This document shows, in pieces, positions 52,089 through 57,705 of a stretch of 57,705 nt of DNA (its first letter is position 1; every line of letters begins with the position of its first letter). The notes below the pieces were generated by a model, which did no database searches, was not told the origin of the DNA, and worked only from the letters and a program-made list of their open reading frames with translations. The position numbers and the translations under genes are program-made. Origin of the DNA: Deltaproteobacteria bacterium (GTDB taxonomy: Bacteria > Desulfobacterota > BSN033 > WVXP01); contig JAFDHF010000032.1 of assembly GCA_019308905.1 (NCBI GenBank), positions 1 through 57,705 on the forward strand, in the 5' to 3' direction.

Positions 52089-52718
52089 ATGACAGACGAG
52101 AAAAACCTGGAGCAGACCTTTGCCGCTTACTGGGACAAACTCGAGGGACTCCACCCCATCGAGGTGTGCGAAAGGACGGAAGCCGTCTATCGCTATGACA
52201 AGAACGGATACTTTCTGCCCTTTCTCAATCAACGATACCTCGTCATTCCCAACCAGCGGAAGATCATGAGGATCAGACCCGACGAGACCTTGGAGAGTGA
52301 GCCCGTGAGTATGGGCTTCTATCTCATGTCTCTATTCTATCTCACGGACGCAAAAAAGGTGCAGCCCGCAAGGCGTTGGATCAGCGAAAAGGATCTGAGA
52401 GGCGGCGAAATGTTCTTCCGCGGCCCTCATGCCTTGCCGCTAACGGAGGTAACCGAGAAATACGGGGACGATCCGGAGGCTTTTCTTGAGGCGGGCAAGC
52501 GGCTGGGCGGTGTGAAGATGCTTTACGGGGACATGGCCTTTGGACTGGACGTCTTCCCCAAGATACTGCTCGTCTACATCCTGTGGAAGGGTGATGAGGA
52601 ATTCTCCTCGCGGGTGCAGGTACTCTTCGACCAGACCATCCAGGAGCACTTCCCCCTGGATGTCATCTGGTGTGCCGTCTCGGAGGTCAACCGCCGCCTG
52701 GTGAGTCTCAAGATCTAG
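52089..52718 (+). CDS. DUF3786 domain protein
   Basis: This is a 209-residue soluble protein. It starts MTDEKNLEQTFAAYWDKL and contains YLVIPNQRKIMR, MGFYLMSLFYLTDA, WISEKDLRGGEMFFRGPHALPL, DVFPKILLVYILWKGDEEF and LDVIWCAVSEVNRRL. This is the pattern of DUF3786, a family found largely in Desulfobacterota and Clostridia with no assigned activity. Its 3' end overlaps the end of the ADP-ribosylglycohydrolase gene by 11 bases, in convergence. It follows the cytochrome gene and may be co-transcribed with it. Confidence 0.82.
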   Translation: MTDEKNLEQTFAAYWDKLEGLHPIEVCERTEAVYRYDKNGYFLPFLNQRYLVIPNQRKIMRIRPDETLESEPVSMGFYLMSLFYLTDAKKVQPARRWISEKDLRGGEMFFRGPHALPLTEVTEKYGDDPEAFLEAGKRLGGVKMLYGDMAFGLDVFPKILLVYILWKGDEEFSSRVQVLFDQTIQEHFPLDVIWCAVSEVNRRLVSLKI

Positions 52719-53703
52719 CCTCTTGCCCGGCTTCCCGGCTCTTGATCTCTGCCAACTTTTCCGCCAGAGAAGCGACGTAATCCCTCCCCTTGGGACCGTT
52801 CTCAAGTGAGCCAAGCCACTCACAGGGGATCTCGCCGTATCCGTAATACGCCCCGGCAAGAGCACCTGCCATGGCCCCGATGGTATCTGTATCCCCGCCG
52901 CAGTTCACAGCCACGACCAGAGTATCTCTGAAGCTTTCGGCGAGAAGAAACGAGGCCAATGCCGGTGGAACCGCGCCAAGGGCACTTATATCGCAAGGAA
53001 AGCGTGATGCGATCCTCTCAATCGTCTCCCTCAGATCCCGCCCCCGGCGAATCTCCTTCACCCTTTCAATGGCCCTGGCCATATCCTCGCTTACGGAACG
53101 TACCGTCTCCGAAAGGGTATCGACAAATTCCGCTCTTTCGAGCGCCTCCCGCGAGATCCCCTTCAGTGTCGCCAGAGCCACGGCCTTTGCCTGGGCGAGC
53201 CCACCTGCGAGCCCCAGGGGATGCTGGTGAGTAATCCAGGTACAGGCGTGCGCCGCTTCTCGCAATCGGCCTGGAAGATCGTAGTAGAAAAACCCGATCG
53301 GGGCAATCCGCATGGCCCCCCCGTTGCCCCAGCTGTCCGTGCCTGCCTCATTCCATGCTACACCGCAACGCAGCCGCTCCATAACTCCGAAGATCCGCCC
53401 CCCATAGCCCCGATGCGGATCGAAGTTGGCCAGAAACCTCCTGCTTGTCAACTCCGGATCAAACCGCGGAGATTCCACCAGGCTCTCCATGATGCCTATC
53501 ATCATCTCCGTGTCGTCCGTGTAAACACCTTCTTTCATCCTGCCGAGAAGCCCATAGGCCGCCCGGATCATCTGGGAGCTCCAGCCTTCGACCGGCCGGC
53601 CGAGAGCGTCTCCCACAAAAGTGCCGAGAGCCGATCCCTTGAACCGCGCCTTCAAATGCTCCAGAACTCCGGGGCTGCCGGCTTTCCTCTGCTCCGGAGT
53701 CAC
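52708..53703 (-). CDS. ADP-ribosylglycohydrolase (DraG-type)
   Basis: The product is 331 residues from the GTG at 53703 (AGGGAGGGCC upstream); a longer open frame has no family content. The dinuclear Mg motifs are intact: ALGTFVGDALGRPVEGW near 26-41, YTDDTEMM at 61-68 and GGDTDTIGAMAGALAGAYYG near residue 280. GNGGAMRIAPIG and HQHPLGLAGG are also family motifs. These enzymes remove ADP-ribose from proteins or nucleic acids, as DraG does on nitrogenase reductase. The GTG overlaps the kinase stop (GTGA), so translation is coupled to a sensor kinase. No ADP-ribosyltransferase is seen nearby. Confidence 0.93.
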   Translation of the reverse strand: MTPEQRKAGSPGVLEHLKARFKGSALGTFVGDALGRPVEGWSSQMIRAAYGLLGRMKEGVYTDDTEMMIGIMESLVESPRFDPELTSRRFLANFDPHRGYGGRIFGVMERLRCGVAWNEAGTDSWGNGGAMRIAPIGFFYYDLPGRLREAAHACTWITHQHPLGLAGGLAQAKAVALATLKGISREALERAEFVDTLSETVRSVSEDMARAIERVKEIRRGRDLRETIERIASRFPCDISALGAVPPALASFLLAESFRDTLVVAVNCGGDTDTIGAMAGALAGAYYGYGEIPCEWLGSLENGPKGRDYVASLAEKLAEIKSREAGQEARS

Positions 53704-56444
53704 GGCCCTCCCTCTTCCATCCTCTTTCTCAGTTCCAGACCCTCCGAAACCAGCTCCAGCAGTTGATGGATCCGGAAGGGTTTGGAAATCTGAAGATCTA
53801 TCCCGCTCTCCCTTACCTTCTGCTTGTCCAGGGTCGCCCCCCACCCCGTGATTATGATCACGGGTGTCTTGGAATTGATCTCCTTTATCGCCTTTGCCAC
53901 CTGCCACCCGGAAATCTCGGGCATTCCGAGATCGGTGAAAACCAGATCGAACTCTCCCTCCTTGAAGATCTTTATTCCCTCTTCCCCTCCTGAGGCCAGG
54001 GTCACTCGATGGCCCTCAAGAGTGAGAATGTCATACAGGTTTTTCCGAATCGCCTCCTCGTCATCCACCACCAGGATCGAGGCGGGCACCACGGTTCTAT
54101 CGCGGGCCTCCCTCTCCTCAACGGGAGATCCTCCCATGGCCGCCGGGAGTTTGAGGGTAAAGGTCGTTCCTTTGTGTCTCTTACTCTTGATCAAGATCTC
54201 TCCTCCGTGTCGCTTGGCAATCCCATAGGAGACGCTGAGTCCTAAGCCAGAGCTTTGGGGCCCCCTGGTGGTGAAGAAAGGATCAAAGACCCGCTTCTGG
54301 ACCTCCCTGCTCATCCCAACCCCGGTATCTGTCACAGAGACCCAACTGGTATCGTCTTCGGTTCCGGTTTCTATGAGAATATCCCCTCCCTCGGGCATGG
54401 CGTTGACGGCATTGACCACCAGGTTGATAAGGACCTCCCTCAGTTCTGAGGGATTTCCCAAAACAGGATGGACCTCGCCCAGGCTCTCGCTTACGGTTAT
54501 TTTCACTCCTCTTGACTCTGCCTGGTCTTTCCACCGGGGCCGGGTCAGCTCGATGACATCTTTGACCACTTCATGGAGGTTGACATTGACGAAGCTCCTG
54601 TCAGAACGAACCCTTGTGAATTCCTGGATTCTTCGAACGGTTTCGGCCGCATCCGAAGCAGCCGTCTCGATGATGTCCAACCCTTCGGCTATTTGGACAT
54701 CGGGTTCCACTCCCCGGTCGGCGGCCTGCCGCTCGAGGTAGAGTTTCAGCAATTGGGCCCGTCCAAGGATCGCCGCCAGAATATTGTTGAAGTCGTGGGC
54801 AACGCCTCCTGCCATCTCTCCCAGAGCCGTGAGTTTCTCCATCTGGATGGCTTGCTCCTCCCGCCTCTTGGCCTCGGTGACATCCCGCGCAACGGCCTGT
54901 ACACCCGTTACCTGCCCGTCTGCTCCCCTAACGGAATTCATTGTCCAGCTTACATGGCGAATCTCGCCCTTGGCGTTCAAGAGACGATTTTCAAAGCTGA
55001 CGAGGTTCTTGCCGTGAAAGACCATGTTAATCTGACGCCGGGTCTTTCTTAGATCATCGGCCACGACGTGGTCGTCGAGACACCTTCCCACCAGGTCCTC
55101 CTGCCTCTTCCCGAAGAATGCAAGCCCCGATGGATTGACAAAGGTGAATACCCGGTTGTAATCCAGCTGGACTATGATATCACCCGAACCTTCCACCAGG
55201 CTCCTATAGAGAGCCTCAGACTCTCTGACCTTCTCCTCCAATTCCCTTTTCTCGGTCACATCGCGAAGAAAGCTGAGAACGGCCGGACTCCCCTCCCACT
55301 CGCACCCGACGACGGTCATCTCGGCTCGATGAGTACTACCGTCCTTTCCGACCAGTCTGAAGTCATAGACGTTTCCAAGCCTCCTTCCGGATCTGTTGTC
55401 ACGCCGGAGCCGGTCGATTACTCCCCTGTCCTCCGGCAAAACCAGACCGGCCAGCTTTTTCCCCACGATCTCTTCCCCTGAGTAACCGAGCAGTTGAAAA
55501 GCCTTGGCATTGGCAAATCTGATCTGCCAATCCTGAAGGACCAAGATGACATCCTCGGAGTTCTCGATCAGGGTTCGATACCTCTCCTCCGAATCCCTCA
55601 ACGCCTTGGTTCGTGACTCGACTATCCTCTCGAGGTTGGCGGCGAGCGACCGGTACCTCTCCTCGGATTTTCTCAGGTCCTCTGTCCGCTCCTCGATCTT
55701 CTGCTCCAGGTTGAAGACGAGATCCTCCTTTTCAAGGCGCTCCTTTTCGTATGCCTCCACAAAATCCGGTCCCATCACATAGAAGAAGAAGCCCTGAATC
55801 CTCTTTATCAGTGGAAGCCCGGTCCATACGGCCTCAAAGATACATGCCGGCGCTCCCTCTGTGACGCAGTTCGTCTCGGTGAGACGAATGTTCTTTGCCC
55901 CGCTGACCAAGCCGTAACCCGCATAGATCCCGAGGTTCCACTCACAGATCTCCTTTGTCGGTTCTTTGCCCGGCCGGTAGCGAAGTTCAAATACCGCGCG
56001 GCCTCGACCTTGCTCGACGATCCTCACCGTCTTGGTACGGTTGTACTTCCGGTTCTCCCTTGGAACACGTGCCAGGAGCCGATCGGCCGGCAGAATCCTA
56101 GCCAGTGCCGAGAACTTCTTCAGGGAGGCGTGCTGCAACACGGTCTCTATGCCCGCCCGGTAGAGAGGCCGATTTCCAGGGAGAATCCTCGAGGCGTTTT
56201 GGAAGAACCTGATGGAGAACTCATTGGAGACCCAGTAGTCGGGATCTTGCAGATGCTCCAGACCGACAGGGACGATCCTTCCAGGTTCATACTTGTCTTC
56301 TATGAGGAACTCGTCGCCATCGACAAGCCCATGGAGAAGCGAATCTACGGCATCCCTGCCCAACCTGGCAGAAACATAGTCGATGAGAGCCGCAAAATTG
56401 ATACAGGATATGTCCCGATCCATGGGTTTACCCGGTGCACTCAT
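53700..56444 (-). CDS. V4R-PAS-PAS hybrid sensor histidine kinase
   Basis: This 914-residue protein (ATG at 56444) has no membrane segment. Residues 10-220 form an input domain ending with WNLGIYAGYGL and ETNCVTEGAPACIFEAVW, the C-x6-7-C pattern of V4R-like ligand-binding domains. A coiled coil (about 235-290), PAS (about 290-400) and PAS (about 410-525) follow. HisKA carries H550 in GVAHDFNNIL. HATPase_c has the N box NLVVNAVNAM, DTGVGMS and SSGLGLSVSYG. A receiver at about 785-905 has D838 in FTDLGMP and the conserved lysine in SKPF. The internal receiver suggests a further phosphotransfer step. It is directly upstream of, and overlaps, the ADP-ribosylglycohydrolase gene. Confidence 0.93.
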   Translation of the reverse strand: MSAPGKPMDRDISCINFAALIDYVSARLGRDAVDSLLHGLVDGDEFLIEDKYEPGRIVPVGLEHLQDPDYWVSNEFSIRFFQNASRILPGNRPLYRAGIETVLQHASLKKFSALARILPADRLLARVPRENRKYNRTKTVRIVEQGRGRAVFELRYRPGKEPTKEICEWNLGIYAGYGLVSGAKNIRLTETNCVTEGAPACIFEAVWTGLPLIKRIQGFFFYVMGPDFVEAYEKERLEKEDLVFNLEQKIEERTEDLRKSEERYRSLAANLERIVESRTKALRDSEERYRTLIENSEDVILVLQDWQIRFANAKAFQLLGYSGEEIVGKKLAGLVLPEDRGVIDRLRRDNRSGRRLGNVYDFRLVGKDGSTHRAEMTVVGCEWEGSPAVLSFLRDVTEKRELEEKVRESEALYRSLVEGSGDIIVQLDYNRVFTFVNPSGLAFFGKRQEDLVGRCLDDHVVADDLRKTRRQINMVFHGKNLVSFENRLLNAKGEIRHVSWTMNSVRGADGQVTGVQAVARDVTEAKRREEQAIQMEKLTALGEMAGGVAHDFNNILAAILGRAQLLKLYLERQAADRGVEPDVQIAEGLDIIETAASDAAETVRRIQEFTRVRSDRSFVNVNLHEVVKDVIELTRPRWKDQAESRGVKITVSESLGEVHPVLGNPSELREVLINLVVNAVNAMPEGGDILIETGTEDDTSWVSVTDTGVGMSREVQKRVFDPFFTTRGPQSSGLGLSVSYGIAKRHGGEILIKSKRHKGTTFTLKLPAAMGGSPVEEREARDRTVVPASILVVDDEEAIRKNLYDILTLEGHRVTLASGGEEGIKIFKEGEFDLVFTDLGMPEISGWQVAKAIKEINSKTPVIIITGWGATLDKQKVRESGIDLQISKPFRIHQLLELVSEGLELRKRMEEGGP

Positions 56445-56618
56445 GGAGTCATTCCCTCGCCGGCAGTCTTCACGAACCTCTCTCTGCCGTGCGTGCCGAT
56501 GACGCAAAAAGCACCTGCTTCTTCCTCCGGGCTCGTACCGGTTGCCCGCAGTCTCAGAACAAGGCCGGACAAAACCCCACTCCTTACCATCTTTCTCTAC
56601 AAATCGAGGCCTACTCGA

Positions 56619-56652
56619 TTATGAAATTATAGCAAACACACTACCTTGTCAA
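56619..56652 (-). promoter_or_regulatory. Promoter of the kinase/ADP-ribosylglycohydrolase operon
   Basis: On the minus strand, TTGACA (56652-56647) is followed after 15 bp by a perfect TATAAT (56631-56626) preceded by TGC, an extended -10. The short spacer is offset by the extended -10. The start is near 56619, with a 175-nt leader. Confidence 0.6.
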
Positions 56653-56734
56653 ACAGTGCTTCCGGCCACACCACCTCGGAAAACAGGACCGGCTGATGGG
56701 GGACTGCGCCTGCCACTCGGACCCCAAGTGCAAA

Positions 56735-56764
56735 AGCGGCTCCCGGCTCAAACCGGAAGCCGCT
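56735..56764 (-). terminator. Terminator of the glycosyltransferase gene
   Basis: On the minus strand, AGCGGCT, a mismatched base, CCGG, a six-base loop, CCGG, a mismatched base and AGCCGCT form a 7+4-bp stem, followed by a short T-run (56734-56732). It lies 88 bp after the stop of the GT39 gene. No gene is seen in 56508-56851. Confidence 0.6.
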
Positions 56765-56851
56765 CCTACCAACCGGACAGGATGCGAAGCTATGCCGGAA
56801 AGGTTGAGGCGTTGCGCGTGCAGAAAAGACTACCGCGAAATACCACCAGGT

Positions 56852-57705
56852 TCATTCCCGCCCCCTCGATCCAAACACCAGGTACTTTCCCTCTTTTCTC
56901 CCCTCGGTTTGAGGTATCTTCTGGAGAAGGAAATGATCCCTGGCAAGTTCCATCAAGCGGGGATACTTCTCGGCGACATCTTTCTCCTTCACCACAATAT
57001 AGTCGATCCCCTTTTGTGAAGCTCTGGAAATATCCCGTTCATACCTGCCCGGATCCAAGATCAAGAGATCCCCCCCGGCGTAGTAGGCCACCCGGGGCGA
57101 GTCGGTCAGGATCAGAGGCACCCCGATCTCCCGGCTCCTTATCCAGAGGCCGATGACCTTCCGCTCCAGCTTTTCCACCCGCTGAGGCCTCAAAAGAACA
57201 GGCAGAAACACCATGAAAATCAGAACGAACAGCCCAAGAGCCACTCTCTGCGGAGAGAGATTCAAACGCCTCGTCACTCTCTCCTGAATCTCCACCACTC
57301 CCACACCGGCCCACAGATAGGAGAGGAAGATCGGGAAAAAGAGGTATCTCTGGCTCGACCACATCATCAATCCGATGACACTCATATATGCTATGATAAA
57401 GGAAAATACGAATATCTCCTTGGAGAGATCCCTGGCGACCGTCTTTCTCCTGACAAGGCAAGGAGAAAGAAAAAAACAAAAGGGTGGTAGACCTTTATGA
57501 TTCTCCTCAGCAGCCTGAAAGCCCCTTTCTCACCTCCGCCCAGATTCACCGTCTTATCGAAAAGGATGGATTCGATCAAGATCCGTGCACTTACCGTCTT
57601 CTTGCTGATATCCAACTTCCCTGTAACCGCCCTGGCATTCATCATCAGCGGCACGACGATGGCCGCGCAAAGGGCGATGATCACAACAATATAGCCCAGC
57701 CTCTT
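56852..57705 (-). pseudogene. GT39/ArnT-type membrane glycosyltransferase, 3' part, frameshifted at a T7 run
   Basis: The gene enters from the right edge with LGYIVVIIALCAAIVVPLMM (a membrane helix) and NLGGGEKGAFRLLRRIIKVYHPFVFF. It then leaves frame at a seven-base T run (57476-57470). The next frame supplies LVRRKTVARDLSKEIFVFSFIIAYMSV, MMWSSQRYLFFPIFLSYLWAG, PRVAYYAGGDLLILDPGRYER and GIDYIVVKEKDVAEKYPRL to the stop at 56852. These are C-terminal features of family-39 (PMT-like) polyprenyl-linked glycosyltransferases. An eighth T would restore the frame. It may be an indel error or a real mutation. The 5' part lies outside the window. Confidence 0.75.

Overview
The window looks like the chromosome of an anaerobic Gram-negative bacterium, most likely a member of the Desulfobacterota (former Deltaproteobacteria). 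Lipid A and LPS genes (lpxC, lpxH, lptD) show an outer membrane. A membrane-anchored tetraheme class III cytochrome, a DUF3786 protein, a [4Fe-4S] protein, a selenium/molybdenum hydroxylase maturation set and a stand-alone AICAR formyltransferase all fit that group. G+C is visibly high. No rRNA, tRNA, CRISPR array, transposase or integrase was found. The only RNA gene is rnpB. Genus cannot be assigned from the sequence alone.

Layout. 1-9006 (minus): a [4Fe-4S] protein cut by the window edge and a zinc-ribbon HD protein; then DUF4390, an NtrY-like kinase, an NtrX-like sigma-54 regulator and smpB in one overlapping operon; then lpxC, rnpB and a DUF481 barrel. 9221-9832 (plus): the ribosome-assembly GTPase yihA, convergent with the next block. 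9829-22649 (minus): a long envelope and cofactor block of lpxH, ugd, rfbB, an rfbC-like epimerase, rfbA, lptD, folC, yqeB, a molybdopterin-binding protein, mocA and recD2. 22650-23094 holds a TCGTG tandem repeat. 23095-26610 (plus): TPM protein, nucleotidyltransferase, LemA and AICAR formyltransferase. 27288-32438: two convergent polar-amino-acid ABC transporters. 32713-32982: a small holin-like membrane protein. 33022-41853 (minus): recC-recB-recD.

42056-50647 (plus) is a carbohydrate-use locus that appears to be decaying. A TPP enzyme and the second sugar permease have lost internal segments, and the solute-binding protein is broken at a G5 run. The first permease, a serine hydrolase, a cupin, a LacI regulator and a sugar-phosphate isomerase look intact. 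No transporter ATPase is present. Two identical 14-bp LacI-type operators lie downstream of a good promoter ahead of the solute-binding gene, and the LacI regulator further along is their probable cognate. 50648-51445 holds the 3' remnant of an alkaline-phosphatase-superfamily gene, which begins directly after an inverted copy of the TCGTG repeat found 28 kb away. 51446-52718 (plus): cytochrome c3 and DUF3786. 52708-57705 (minus): an ADP-ribosylglycohydrolase whose start overlaps the stop of a V4R/PAS hybrid histidine kinase, then a GT39-type glycosyltransferase that has a frameshift and runs off the window.

The most unusual observations are the kinase/ADP-ribosylglycohydrolase coupling, the twin LacI operators at a decaying locus, the phosphodiesterase remnant next to the inverted repeat, and the nucleotidyltransferase between the TPM and LemA genes. 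I did not find clear evidence of a wholly new defence or mobile system.
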